Below are positions 11,619 through 23,666 of a DNA stretch of 64,000 nt, piece after piece. The notes beneath the pieces were generated by a model. It saw nothing but the letters and a program-made list of their open reading frames with translations. It was not told where the DNA came from and did not search any database. The position numbers and the translations under genes are program-made. The stretch lies in the NCBI GenBank assembly GCA_003260075.1, contig QLIY01000295.1:24675-88674 (forward strand), read 5' to 3'. Positions within the stretch are counted from its first letter, which is position 1; each line of letters starts with the position of its first letter. The stretch is from Phallusia mammillata. Its lineage: Eukaryota > Chordata > Ascidiacea > Phlebobranchia > Ascidiidae.

Positions 11619-11738
11619 CGGTAGCGCGCCCACGCATAAAGGGAGTGTTTTTTGATAGATCAACAAAATGGATTTGCAATCTTTATGTTTTTATGCAGAC
11701 GCAAATTGGTAAACCTTAGTTTTAGCCAAACTGAAAAA

Positions 11739-12675
11739 ATGGCACCAGCACAAAACCGAACCGTGTACGTCACAAACACCAATCAACCAGCCTACAGACC
11801 CCAGCAAGGTGAGCTGTAGTTGTGCAAAATACGTGGAAAATATGTAGAGAGCACATTTCTAAGCCCAACCATTCAAATATTTTCGTAGCTCACCTTATGT
11901 TCATATGAACAACATTTTTCACCATAGCATACTGAATTCCCCAAACAATCATGGTAAAACAGAAGAGTTAAAAGCTGTGATGATAAAGTGCTAGTAGTTT
12001 TTCGGTCATTTAAAAGTGCAGTAACAAAATTACAAAAACTCAGAAATGTCTTTAAGCAACACCGATATGCTTCGCGACTACTTTTTAACCGTTTGGTGTT
12101 TGTTTGTTTGTTTCTGCGCAGTTAACGGCCAACAGAAGATATTCTTCTACAGTATTGGGACGATTATGTGCGGCATCTTTCTTTGCTTTCCCGGCACATT
12201 TCTAACCATAGATAATTCCTACGTTGCCGGACCGCTTTTGATTAGCTTGGGAATCGTATTAGTGGCAATTGGTGCGGTGGTAATTGGTGTAGCGTGCTGC
12301 AAACATCACCAAGCAGGACTTACAGGAAATGTAATGGTAGGTCAAGTTGTTACAACCACTGTACAGCAACCATATGTGGTCCAACAGGGCGATGTAGCTC
12401 AGAAGGTTAACATGCAAACCAACGTCCACCCGACGACCACCATATATCAAGCTGGCCAACCGCAAGTGACCACTACTTATCAACACCAGCAGGGGGCGCA
12501 AGTACCAATGCCGGGCCCACTGGGACAAGGCTTTTCAGAACCACAAATCACTGCAAGTTTTCCCCAAACTAACCCGGGCACTGCCCAAGGTTACCCTCTG
12601 AACAATCTGAGTAACCCACCACAGGACTTCAGTCCTGTCCCTCCCGCATATAATAATGTTATAGACACAAAATGA
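11739..12675 (+). CDS. Family A copy 3 (A3): two-TM protein with PPxY tail
   Basis: Two exons: 11739-11808 (70 nt, phase 1) and 12122-12675, with intron 11809-12121 (donor G|GTGAGC, acceptor TTTCTGCGCAG). The 207-residue product starts MAPAQNRTVYVTNTNQPAY. It has two predicted membrane segments, about residues 30-53 and 57-81, joined by a very short loop (DNSY) and followed by CCKHH. The tail is rich in Q, T, P and Y (QQPYVVQQ, a TTTIYQ/TTTYQ repeat, YPLNN) and ends VPPAYNNVIDTK; PPAY at 197-200 is a WW-domain ligand motif. No signal peptide is evident. It is the only undamaged A copy of three. Downstream frames and flanks match A2. A role in recruiting WW-domain proteins (Nedd4-type ligases) to membranes is inference; I do not recognise a named vertebrate orthologue. 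Confidence 0.82.
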
Positions 12676-14598
12676 GTCTTAACAAAAATCTGAAACGTTT
12701 GTACGTTTGTACATCTGAACATCTTGCATTTGTTTGAACTGGAAATTAATTCTGTGTTCAAACTAATTACTAAGGTCTTTAAAGGGAGAATTCTGTACTG
12801 AATCGCTTTTTAGAAAATGCAATGTTCATACATTTGTTTTTGTTCAAACCTTGCGAAGAGATATGTTTGTGGCTGTTTAATCATATTCTATGAGTACTAA
12901 AGCCTGTTTTGTATGTAACGCCTTGTAACTTTCATACCAAGAGAATACGCCACAGAACATTCACGAAATCAAACAAATCGCATGTGCTTTTTTTAGTTAT
13001 CATTTACATTTACATTTCCGATGAACATACTGCACTCCAATCGCAATGCGTTGGTTTATTGCAAAACATTTTATCACTTTATAATATTCGCATTAATATA
13101 TTCATTAGAGATGACTGTAACAGTTTCAAATATGTTGCGGATATGTGCATCCTAAAGTATGGGAAATTTGCATATCACTATGCACTGCAGTACATATTCA
13201 TGAATACATTACGACTTACTTTATACCCACTTTTATTTTGTTTTCCTTTTAGCTGTTGGTGCAGTTTTTAATTTTGAACATCTTAAAGCCTCGTGCATCT
13301 GTTCCTAAACTACTTTTGTTCCCCGGTAATGAATTCGTTGTAAAGCGTTAGGGAAGGAATCCAAAAATTTGTTTAGCTCATGGTTTATAAAATAACGTCG
13401 GTTTGTGATGTCGATGTAAGGCCCCGTTGTTACTAAGGTTTTGCTAACGCGACAAGGAATGAAAGCTGGTTAATTTGTATTAAAACCACTGGCCGAATGT
13501 TTAAGAATGTTGTAAATGTTATTACCAAAAATGTTATAAATGATCACCTAATGCAGATGCTTTGTTTTATTTCGCTTTTTATTGACCCTGTTCTTTCTCT
13601 AAGTCAGTGTTTCTTAACCTTTTTTGGGCTCGTACCCTTTGAGCTTTCATGAAATTTTCTCGTACCCCCTGTCTACAATGGCCGACGGACAAACTCAGTG
13701 TATTTATAACTTACGTGTTGAATGCATGCATTAAAATAGTCTTGTAAGTTCAACAATATTTACAGCACACCAACAATCTTTAAATTGAAATCAACTACAT
13801 GTAACAAAGTAACTTGTTACGCATTCTTCACAAATATGCTTAAATAATGTATAATTTCACACTGACTGTCGTACCCCCTGCTTTGGTGCTTCGTACCCCC
13901 AAGGGGTACATGTACCCCTGGTTAAGAACCCCTGCTCTAAGTGATTAATTTTCCTGCAAAAAATTTAATTTAAGTTTATTTGCGCCTGTTTTTCTCAAAT
14001 TTGCAGGGTATTGTAATTTAAGATTTTTGAAATATTTCTGAACAATATGACGAATACACAAGTCAAGACAGAAAACCATACAGACCCTTGACGACAAGGC
14101 AAGTTTGTGTGTGACACCACAAAACTTTCATATGAACAAATTTAAAAATTGAGACAAAACAAACATAGTGTGCGTGCATAGGAAACTTAATCATTCCACT
14201 TTCTTTGAGAGAATGAAACCTTAGGCCACTTTTAAAACAGTTGTTTTAGTGATCGAACGTAAACTAAAACTTAGGTATAGTTTTAAATCATTTGTAACTT
14301 TCGTGAGCAAACTTAAACGAAAATCGAGGTCAACTTATGAAACATTTGCAACTTTCGTGATTAAACGTAAACAAATGTTTCAGTTCATTAAAGAGTGGAA
14401 TATGCACAGGAGTGATTGCCTTTACAGTTACAGAATAGAGGTCTACTTTTCTGTTTAATATTTCTACATTTATCATTCTTAAAATTTATAGTTTATAGTC
14501 TAAACAGCTTTTTCTTAGATCTTTACTGTCGACGTCTTAAACAACAAACTTTTAGTATAAAAGGTATAAAAGAAAGTGTTTATTCTTCAACAAATACG
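12676..14598. other. Intergenic A3-B2
   Basis: 12676-13600 is collinear with the A2 3' flank. A hAT MITE sits at 13605-13934. 14220-14400 holds about three diverged minisatellite units. 14500-14598 is the leader region of B2 with a TATA-like 'gtataaaaggtataaaag' near 14558. The 120-residue frame at 12909-13271 is not conserved in A2 and is rejected. Confidence 0.5.
13605..13934. mobile_element. hAT-type MITE with exact TSD
   Basis: Ends 'cagtgtttcttaacc' and 'ggttaagaacccctg'. Exact 8-bp duplication 'ctctaagt' at 13597-13604 and 13935-13942. Sub-terminal 'cgtaccccctg' and 'gggtacatgtacccc' repeats. No ORF. Confidence 0.9.
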
Positions 14599-15482
14599 AC
14601 GAATGTTTAACCAACCCCAAAGGTGGTTGTGGCACAAAACAACCGAGAAGTGATCTCGTCATATGATGGTAAGTTGGATATATCGTAACATTTTTCAATG
14701 TTTCAGAAACTTTCATATGTTTTTGCGTCGTAATACCCACTTACTGACCTTAGTTAGGCCTAAATAAATGTTAATTAAAAGTGTAAGAAAATGAAAAAGC
14801 GTTTTGGTCGCAGACGCACAAAACTGTTCATGTAATGATTAGTATGAAAACATTAGTTTTGTTGATTAGAAAAACTTTCCCTAATTGCCGTAATTGTACT
14901 GACAGATAAACCATTACAAAGACCTAATGCCGACTTAACTAAAGTTGCATAAAGTTAGTCGTGTTGCGTATCACAATTATTACAAAATTGAAAGTTAGTC
15001 TTTTTCATTCTACAACTGATAATAAATGTAAAAACCTGACAAAAACTTTTTTATGTTGCAGCGAAACAACAACGAATAAAACTAATGGTTTATTTATTCT
15101 GGTGTCATTTGCTTGGTGGCCGTAATAATAGTGGTTGTGTTTGTTTCCATCCACGCGGGGGCTGCGCTTATCCCTTTTGGACTGATTAACATGTTATTGG
15201 GCGGTGCAATTAGATTTTTCCAGGCTCGCCAGAACGCAGTAACAACCATTGGTCAGCAACCGTACAGCACAGGAACAAGCATGGTAACCACCACTTACCC
15301 GCAGACTACAAGCTACACAACCACCAATGACCAAAAATTACCACCAACCAGCAGTCCCACTTCAGCAAACTGGACCAGCAAACAAAAATTACCCACGGCC
15401 AGGCATGGACTACCAGTCGACCAATACCGGCATGCTACCAACGCAAAGTGGTGTTCCGTATCCACCGCCTTACAGGCCTTAA
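14599..15482 (+). pseudogene. Family B copy 2 (B2)
   Basis: Exon 1 (14599-14668, 70 nt, donor G|GTAAGT) aligns base for base with B3, but the start codon is ACG, and codon 4 is TAA where B3 has CAA. Exon 2 (15062-15482, acceptor TATGTTGCAG) lacks two bases before the first membrane segment. It then reads VAVIIVVVFVSIHAGAALI and LLGGAIRFFQARQN, followed by IGQQPYSTGTSMVTTTYPQT. A 7-bp deletion near 15308 shifts the frame again. The old tail frame then reads NYPRPGMDYQSTNTGM and SGVPYPPPYRP before TAA. That end contains PPPY, so the ancestral B protein apparently had a terminal WW-ligand motif. Four independent lesions make this a clear pseudogene. Confidence 0.8.
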
Positions 15483-16511
15483 TAAACAACTTATTATAAC
15501 TTCGAATTTTTTGCATTAAATTAAGTTAATTTAGAATTTCGATATAGTAGTATACCTTAATAGCTTACAAAGTAGAGTAGCCAATTTCGGGCCCATACAA
15601 GCATTTTAATCAATCTGTAAATCGTTGCGGGTATATATAAGTAATTAAACTCCTGAAAAAAGGAATCTAGTATGTGTTAAGTTAATTTACCTGTTTTTTG
15701 CTAACTAGGTAATTGTAACTTTGATAGGTTTGGGAAAATCAAAAATTGTCCAATTTTTCTTGGTAGTACCATATAACAGAGCAAACTTTACGTAAAACCT
15801 AGTTATGGTCACGGCTTTTTATAATTTGTACAAAAGAACAAAGTTCACAAAAGGCTTGTATAGTGTCAACAATCGCTTGTGTCATCAATCATCAGGAAAC
15901 ACTGAGTCGCTTTGATTTCGATTCGCAAGGTACAGTTAGTCACACAAACAACAAACATGCACTGTGACTCGAGTTTACAGAGAAAACATACCCACAAAAA
16001 TCTTCTCGACAAAAGTCATGTATCAGAGAGTAGGCGGACTTGTTTTGGGAAATCCAAAAGCACATAAGTGTCTAAGTTGCAGACAGCGAACACATAGTTC
16101 CACTCTTTCGTATGTTTAGTTAAAGATCACATAGTTTAGGATACGTTACCAGTTTACAAACTATGGCAAAACGTACCACAGTCGCTATAGCATGTTCAGG
16201 TTTACATGAGGTTCGTCGCCTAAATTAAGCCTTACGTAGCTTCCGTAAGTATAATTGCACAGAACTGGCCTGGAGGTATTATGTAACATCTAAAAAGGAA
16301 AGCTTATCAACCAGTCCTAAATTAAACACGCTTTGGAGTAAATATTGTTAAGAAACAATGATAAAATAACTCAGGGGGGGGGGGAAGACCGGTCCGCGAT
16401 ATATCAACATTACATTCATTGTGATTCTAAATTAAGCATCCAGCAGCTTCTTAACTATTTGGGACTGGTGTGTTTTATCCAGTGCTTGCGTTATCTGTCT
16501 TTGAGAACGAA
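15483..16511. other. Intergenic B2-C2
   Basis: B downstream module (words 'agtagccaa', 'ggtatatataa', 'caatcgcttgtgt', 'agagagtaggcggactt') nearly collinear with 7600-8560. An 11-G run at 16374-16384 replaces part of it and is followed by 'aagaccggtccgcg', which resembles hAT sub-terminal sequence. No gene. Confidence 0.5.
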
Positions 16512-17370
16512 ATGGGGAACATAGACGAAGGTAAGATGTTAGGGTTTATACTTAACATAGAGAACTCTTTATTTGGTAGGTTTTGTTTTGTTAAAGAAAT
16601 TGTGAATGGGTTTCCGGATAATATCAGATTTTTAAGGTTGACATCGATACCTTGTGTTTTATTATGTTTAAACTAAACTTCCTGATAACAAAGTACTAGC
16701 ACTATTTATCCATCAGTTACCATCTTCGTATTTTTTTTAGTTTTCAAAACGTTTCAATGTTGCGGGACCATACGGTTTTCATAAAATATCTTCAAGTTGT
16801 AATATTTTGTTTTTTGTTTTATCCGCAAGCGCATAGTTAACTTATGCAACCTTTCCAAAAGCCACTTAATGTAGACAGTAAGTATCTAGCAGATAATGAA
16901 AATACTGTAGTATTTTTAACTTCTAACCAACTTGCTGCAAATGTACATTTAAACTAATTATTATTTTTGCAGACTGCGGTTTGTTTTATCTGCTGCTTTG
17001 TTTTATGCTGATCCTGTCTCCGCTGCTAATACTATTTTCCCCTTGCATACTTATTTATTACTGCCATGACTGGTGCAATCGAGGCCATGGAGCCCCTGGG
17101 CCACAAGCCACACAGCCTATGCCTGCACATGATATCGTAACACCAAGTCAAAGTCAGCCTGCTGGTCCAGTTGTTATGACCACTGTCCAGCAATAACGTC
17201 CGTACGTAATCCAGCAAGGCAGAACGTTCAGATGGTTGGCAACGACGACGACGACCTACCTTCCAAACGGACAACCGCAAATTATCACAACTTACCACCC
17301 AAGGACATATGCAGCGCCGACTGTAAGCTATGGAAGAGCACCATTGCCGTATAACACTGCATGTTTGTGA
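16512..17370 (+). pseudogene. Family C copy 2 (C2) with one internal stop
   Basis: Exon 1 candidate 16512-16530 (MGNIDE plus one base, donor G|GTAAGA, phase 1) joins exon 2 at 16973 after 'ttatttttgcag'. The frame then reads DCGLFYLLLCFMLILSPLLI, LFSPCILIYYCHDWCNRGHG and PATQPMP/IVTPSQSQ, and stops at TAA 17194-17196 (80 residues). The frame stays open for 57 more codons beyond that TAA: RPYVIQQGRTFRWLATTTTTY, NGQPQIITTYHP and SYGRAPLPYNTACL, then TGA. C1 has CAA where C2 has TAA. So one C-to-T change truncates the tail; the alternative is a functional short protein or stop readthrough. Predicted: one membrane segment, about residues 9-37, then a Cys/His/Trp-rich juxtamembrane motif. The terminal PLPY is a weakened version of C1's PPPY. 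Exon 1 rests on phase and donor only. Confidence 0.65.
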
Positions 17371-18802
17371 GTCCTTTAGCAGAAAATTTGTGAATTGAGT
17401 TTGAGAGAAAATGTTTGAGCTATTAGTTTGTTTCAAAAAATTGGGGTTGGATTTTTTTTCTTTGAAATACCATATAACTATTTCAAAGCAAAACAGGATA
17501 CCAAAAGGGGCGTACTAAAGGATAACCTTGATACGACATAAACCACCGAAAGTGCTTTATCCATAAAACATTATTTTGTGACTATGTTTATGACAACACG
17601 TCTTCAGTTGCAATTATTGATGCACCAAAGCCGCCCTAAAAAGTGCGGGCCAAAACCAAATATTTCAAAAACTATGAAAAAAGGACGTATAATGCCGCGG
17701 TAACCAAACCTTTTACGATAGTGAGCTTAAATGTAATTGTAAACTGAACAATCTTTAGTTAGAAAGACCCAATAGCCTTTTAAAAGACGCCCCAAAATTG
17801 GCATTTTTACTTTTTTATACCATGAGGTACTAAGGCGCCTTTAATTTGACTGTACAACCAACTATAATGTGAATGCACAAAATATCACAGTCACCAAGCA
17901 GGACTACAGAACAATACCATAGCACTGAGTGTTTCAAAACCTGTGTATGAGTAATCTGGATATCACATCAGGAAATGCGTTTCCCTCTTATTAAGCAAGC
18001 TAGGAGTTACCAAAACAAACGTATGTGTGCGTGCACAGAAAACTTAATCATTCCACTTGCTTTTATTCATCTAGGCACGATGTAAGTGTAAACTGAGGTC
18101 TACTTATGGAACAGTCGCAAAGTTTCTTAAGAAAATGAAAACTTAGTTGAACTTTTGAAACAGTGGAAATTTTCGTAAGCAAACGTAAACAAAGCCGAGG
18201 TCTACTAATATAAGGTCTACTAATATATACAACTTTCGTTAGCAAACGTAAGCGAAAACTTAGGGCTATTTATGAAACAGTCGTAATTTTCTTGAGAAAA
18301 TGAAAACTTAGTTTAACTTTCAAAACAGTTGTAGTTTACGTAAGCAAACGTATACGAAAACTGAGGTGTACTTATGATATTGTTAAAATTTCTGTGAGCA
18401 CACGTATGAACAGAAACTGGGGTCTACTTATGAAGCAGTCGTGATTTTCTTAAGAAAATGTAAACTTAGTTTAACTTTTGAAAGAGTTGTAAATTTCGTT
18501 AGCAAACGTGAACCAATACCGATGTCTACTTATGATATTGTTGGAATTTTCGAACAAACGTAAATCGAAGTCTACTTATAAAAACAGGTGTACTTTTCGT
18601 TTCCAAACGTAAACGAAAAATGATGTTTATTTTTGAAACAACTAGATATTTTGCGAGCAAACGTAAAAATGTTTCAGTTCATTACAGGGTATAGCCTTCA
18701 GAAAAGATTGCTTTTACAGTTACAGAATAGGGGTCTACTTATATTTTAACTTCATCATTCTTAAAATTATTAGCCACACGCCTAATTTTTTTGTTAAATA
18801 CG
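17371..18802. other. C2-B3 intergenic with minisatellite
   Basis: 17371-17640 is the C 3' flank (matches 3640-3900). 18090-18680 is the longest copy of the ~54-bp minisatellite, about ten degenerate units with 'gcaaacgtaaacgaaaa' and 'gaggtctactta'. 18690-18802 is the B leader region. No gene is supported. Confidence 0.6.
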
Positions 18803-18971
18803 ATGAATGTTCAACAAACCCCAACAGTGGTTTTGGCACAAAACAACCGCGGAGTCATCGTGCCATTTGATGGTAAGTTCGATAACGTAACATTTTACCC
18901 AACTTTTATACATTTGCGTCGTTATAACCACTTGCAGTCCTCAGATAGGCCTAAACAAAATCAAAAACGGG

Positions 18972-19027
<56 letters not shown>

Positions 19028-19862
19028 CGGCGCGCCTGACCCATATCCAGACTAAAAAAACCTTGATCTGGATTCGTCCCCTGGTGTGTTCTGGTTTCGA
19101 GCCCCGAGAAAAGAAAAAAACGTAAAAAAGGAAAAAGCGCATTTAGACCAACACTAATAAAAACTAGTAACGGAATCATTAGTAAAAAAACATTAGATTT
19201 GTTGATTAGGAAGACTTTGTCTAATTGCGGTAATTATAATGGCAGTTAAATCATTACAAGGAACTTATGCCGGCTTAAATTGAAATGAATAAAATTAGTC
19301 GTGTAGCGTATCGCAAATATAACAAAAATGAAAGTTAGTCTTTTTTCGGCTACAGCTACAACTAAAAAATGCGTGGTTTTCTATTTTTGTATTACTGAAA
19401 ATGCGTGGTACAATTGAAAATGCGTGGTTTTCTATCTTTGTATTACTAATAAATGTAAAAACCTGACAAAAACAATTTTCTGTTGCAGCTCAACAACACC
19501 GAAACCAACTTATTGGTCTCTTTACTTCTGGTGGCTTTTGCTTGGTGGCCGGAATAATAGTGTTGGTCGTCGCTTCAATCTACGTAGGGGTAATACTTCT
19601 AGCCATTGGACTGGGTTTACTATTGGGCGGCGCAATTAGAATTTGCCAGGCTCACCAGAACGCACGAACAACCATCGCGATTGGTCAGCAACCGTACAGC
19701 ACAGGAACCAGCATGGTAACCACCACCTACCCACAGACTACTGTTGTACAAGCTACGCAACCACCAATGACCACAAACTACCACCAACCAGCAGTCCAAC
19801 TTCAGCAAACTGGACCAGTGAATAAGAATTACCCACCGCCAGGCATGGACTACAGACCTTAA
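18803..19862 (+). CDS. Family B copy 3 (B3): intact two-TM protein
   Basis: Exon 1 18803-18872 (70 nt, phase 1, donor G|GTAAGT); exon 2 19489-19862 (acceptor TTCTGTTGCAG). The intron contains a 53-G run. The 147-residue protein begins MNVQQTPTVVLAQNNRGVIV. Two Gly-rich membrane segments lie at about 31-54 (LIGLFTSGGFCLVAGIIVLV...) and 55-73 (YVGVILLAIGLGLLLGGAI), then RICQAHQN and a tail IGQQPYSTGTSMVTTTYPQT, QPPMTTNYHQ, KNYPPPGMDYRP. Compared with B2 the tail lacks about 20 residues, including PPPY, through an in-frame deletion between two TAC-AG words. It is the best-preserved B copy and the reference for the family. Function unknown; it resembles A in plan, and a membrane adaptor role is inference. 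Confidence 0.83.
18973..19130. repeat. Poly-G (53) plus SINE-like insert in B3 intron
   Basis: The G run 18973-19025 is followed by a GC-richer segment that includes 'ggtttcgagcccc', close to a Pol III B box (GGTTCGANNCC), and an A-rich stretch at 19101-19137. B2's intron lacks it: collinearity resumes at 'aaaaagcg'. This suggests a tRNA-derived SINE or its tail, but no A box or clear duplication was seen. Confidence 0.4.
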
Positions 19863-20401
19863 TAAACAACTTATCATAACGAAATCTTTGTATTAAATTT
19901 GATAAATTTAGATACAGTTATGTACTCTTTGGAAGTTAAACGACTTGTCATTTAACTTTAAAAAGTTTTGATCTTTTTCTAAATTGAAGCATGAAAAACT
20001 GTTGCTGCAAGGCATAAAATATTATAAACCCAATATTAATATATCTTACTGGCAAATGTGTATTGTAATTAGTGTATATTGACAACTTACTATCATACAA
20101 AGCAGAGTAGCCAACTTCGGGTCCATACAAGCATTTTTAATTGTTATGTGAAGGTATATATAACTAAGATATTTTGACAGAAAGCCTTTAAAGCTCCTAA
20201 ATCTAAAGGGATCCAGTTCTGTGTATAGTTATTTTACCTGTTTTTTTTTTGTTTTTTGCTGATTTGGTAATTGTAACTTTGATATGTTTGAGAAAAACAA
20301 AACTTGACCCTGTTTTTTTGTTTAAAACGTGATTATAGTAATGGATTTTTAAAATTTGTGCAAAAGAACAAAGTTCACAAAAGGCATGTGTACAGTAAAT
20401 G

Positions 20402-20795
20402 CTAGGGATGTGCCAAAACTGCAAATGTTCTGTTTGGTCGAGCACCGAGCATCTCACTTAATGCTTGGTGCTCGGCCGAGCACGATCGGTGCATTATGAC
20501 GTCACAAAAAAATCCCCTTTCTACGTTTTAGCTCAATAAGGTCTCTTACGTCACCGGCGGTGTTTTATTGAGCTGTACATGCCCATAAAGAACGCGTTTT
20601 TCCACCATCCAATACATTTAAAAAATCATTCGTTTTTGTTCTTGAATACCCTTTAGAACACTAGTAACGGATCTGAGCACAGCATGAATATGCAAATTTA
20701 ACGCTCGGTCAGTTTGTGCAACCGCTCGGCCGAGCACCGAGCATCAAAAACAGCGATGCGCGGTACTGAGTACTCGGGTTCTGGCTCGGCTAAAT
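20402..20795. mobile_element. Palindrome-rich element (hAT-like), unclassified
   Basis: Interrupts the B downstream module between 'cagtaaatg' and 'ctaaatacatca', whose flanks are adjacent in paralogues; 'taaatg/taaata' may be the target duplication. Contains 'gctcggccgagcaccgagca' in both arms and 'gatgcgcggtactgagtact' near the right end. No ORF. Confidence 0.55.
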
Positions 20796-21523
20796 ACATC
20801 ACAAAGCATTCGTTTCAACAATCGCTTGTGTCATCAATCATCAAGACAAGGTCAGCTTGGTTTGTCAGCGTTTAAACCCACTGAACCCAAATCCAAGAAC
20901 GTAAACACTGCCATTGGTAACACCAAGTTGCTTTGCTTCCGATTTGCAAAGTACAGTTAATAACACAAACAACAAACATGAACTGTGACTCGAGTTTACA
21001 AAGAAAACATACACATCATGTAAATCCGCTTGTAATCAATAGAAAGTCAACAAAAAGCATGTACCAATGAGTAGGCGGACTAGTTTTAGGAAATACAAAG
21101 GAGCATACATGTCTAAATTGCGAACACTGTATCTACAATAACTTTTAGGCTGTCACTGGCCTACACGATCAATGGCTTGCCACAAGCTTCACTTATGAAA
21201 CCATATAGGTCGAAACAGTGTGCATTGTCTGCAGCTTACCAATAATAATAATCAAATACTTTCCAACAATTGAAAATATAACTTTTGATGGAGAACTCAC
21301 AGCAAGCAATGAAGTACTATTTCTGTGACAACTTTGTAAACAGTCAAAAACCAAAAACATGATGGCATGTTGTTTGTGGTGAAATCGATATCAATAGGAA
21401 TTTGCATTATGACATACACAGAGAAGACTGATTCAACAGTGCTCCCGTGTTGGAATCGTCTGTTGAGTATCGTGGTTCAGGACAATTTCTGTATTAGCAC
21501 ATCTTTAATTGCTAAGTATACCA

Positions 21524-22270
21524 GAAAATAAGGTCCCTTTCTCTGACAGTCCACAGTTTATTTTACTTAATTGAGGTGTAAAACTGTTGTCACGTAGGAT
21601 GATAAAGTATAAATTGAACAAAAACTAATACAACACGCACAACGTTTAGAAAAAACAACAACGTTACAATGCAATGATTTAACTCAACACTTTAAAATAT
21701 AAAAAAGTTTGACCCATTTGCACGATCTAATAATGGTTTAAGATGCACTTGCTCCCAAATAAATCTCACTTACTGATAAACGAGGAATGTATTACAAACG
21801 TTACGAAACATTTGTGACCAAACATTTATACACACAATAACCACATTCGACCGATGCTTTTGCGACAATTGCATACCGGAATTAAAAGTTTGTTAGTCAA
21901 AAAATAACTTCAAGTAGACGTTGAAAACTAAATGCAGAGAGTGGCCGAATAAAAAATATAACATCTAACATGGGAAAACAAGTTGGCTCCCCCTGATGGA
22001 ATGGCTTTACATTGGAATTTCAGTTTTACTTGTAAGGTGGATGTAGCTGACTGAACTAGACTTGTGGTGGTTGCTTTTGTCAGAAATATCTATGACCTAT
22101 GTCAGTGTTTTACAATCCATTTTTCCTTTTCAATTGAGTCATTGGGTAACGGCAACTTTAGTAGACAAATTTCTTACGAAGAGTCATTTGAAAAACTATA
22201 TAACAGAACTGCCGTTCTGTCTGGTAGCTTTTTTTCAGCACCTCACAATCCGTGAATTTTGTTTGTCTAG
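21524..22270. repeat. Shared intergenic module, copy 1
   Basis: A roughly 750-bp block recurring at about 27880-28780, 32200-32530 (partial), 34890-35760 and 48690-49510. Marker words: 'gataaagtataaatt', 'actgataaacga', 'gcataccgga', 'gagtcattggg', 'cacaatccatgaa'. Non-coding in all copies. Confidence 0.7.
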
Positions 22271-23085
22271 CGACTCTTGTTAATTACAACGTTCCCAGGC
22301 TTTTCATTGGCAAACCATACAAACAAAAACATGGCAAATCCAGAAACTGTAGCAATCTACTATGTTTAGGTGTGCGCCACTAACGCCACTATCGCGCTAC
22401 GTATTTGTTTAATAGATTGGGTGGATTTTAAAAAGATACTGCAAACGGCAAGAGAAGTAATCCAGAACAGAAGGAATAAACTAGAAAAACAGGTAAACGC
22501 CGCGAGGAAACTCCATCTATTTGTGTGTAATTCGGGCCATTCAAGCATCGCTTGGAGTAAACACAATGGAAGCTAGAAGTGAATTGATTGGGAACGTTGT
22601 CATGGGCTCTGCTAAGTGATCAATGTAAAGCATTGAATAGATTTGGTTTAGCACAGGTAATAACAACCCCTGTAACAGACAGTGACTCGTTTATTATGGA
22701 GATCAACAGCGAAATTTGTTGATATAAAATAGGCACTTGCAGCGCAGCCGTTGTAACTATTGTAAATACTTGCGAAGTTTAACTTAATTGTTAAAGGCAA
22801 GTTTTGTAAACTCTTAAAAGCTAAACAGTGAAATGCGGTTATCGCAAAATTCAGGTTAATGCTGGTAATTGAATATAAAATTAAAGATGTTTTATAGCAA
22901 ACAAATAGAATGTGTACAGAAGTGATTGCCTTTACTGTAATAGAATAGGTGTCTACTTTGCTGTTCAATATTTCAAATTTTGCCATTCTTAAATTTTAGA
23001 GTTTTACGCCTTAACAACTTTTTGTTAATTTTTTTGCTACAAAAGTACAAAAAACAACTTTCTAAAATAAATTTCAACAAGTACG

Positions 23086-23666
23086 ATGAATGTTCCACCA
23101 ACCCAAACGGTCGTTATGGAACAAAGCAGAACAGAAACCATCGTGCAAAATGGTGGTAAGTTATATATCTTTGCATGCATAACATTTTTAGGTTTCAGAA
23201 AAACGGTAACGGAGTCATTATATAAAAAACATAGATAAAATGCCATTGACGTGACTTATTTTGCCAACTTTTTTCTGATTTTGTTTTATTTACGAATATA
23301 AAAGCTTGACAATTTGCTTTTCTGTTGCAGCGCAACAACACCGAAACCAACTAATTGGTCTCTTTACTTCTGGTGGGGGGGGGGGGGGGGGGGGGGGGAT
23401 TGGTTGCCGGAATATTAGTGTTGTTGTTTGCTTCCATCATCATTGGGGCAGTTCTTTTAGCCATGGGTCTGGGTTTCATATTGGGCGGCGCAATTAGAAT
23501 CTGTGTGGCTCAACAGAACGCAAACACAACCACCAGCCAGCAACCATACAGCACTGGAACAGGCATGATAACCACCACCTACCCGCAGACTACCGTCATA
23601 CAAGCTACACAGCCACCAATGACCACAAACTACCACCAACCAGCAGTCCCGCTTGGATACAAATAA
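23086..23666 (+). pseudogene. Family B copy 4 (B4), frame broken at a G run
   Basis: Exon 1 23086-23155 is intact: 70 nt, MNVPPTQTVVMEQSRTETIV, donor G|GTAAGT. Exon 2 is 23331-23666 (acceptor TTCTGTTGCAG), beginning QQHRNQLIGLFTSGG. A run of 24 G (23375-23398) replaces the bases for FCL seen in B3 and puts the rest in another frame: LVAGILVLLFASIIIGAVLL, GLGFILGGAIRICVAQQN, then SQQPYSTGTGMITTTYPQT and YHQPAVPLGYK with TAA. Exons sum to 406 nt, one more than a multiple of three, so a corrected G count could restore the frame. The tail is shorter than in B3 and lacks the YPPPGMDY segment. Called a pseudogene only provisionally; the lesion may be technical. Confidence 0.6.

Larger units (their letters stand above)
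19863..23085. other. Intergenic B3-B4
   Basis: Collinear with other B downstream flanks: 19890-20400 and 20810-21120. It is interrupted by an element at 20402-20795. The shared intergenic module follows at 21524-22270. 22320-22640 resembles 49690-49850 ('tggaagctagaagt'). No coding exon was found. Confidence 0.5.

Noticed and set aside
12909-13271. 120-residue hydrophobic frame after A3
   Set aside because: The collinear A2 3' flank has no corresponding frame; stops and indels differ.
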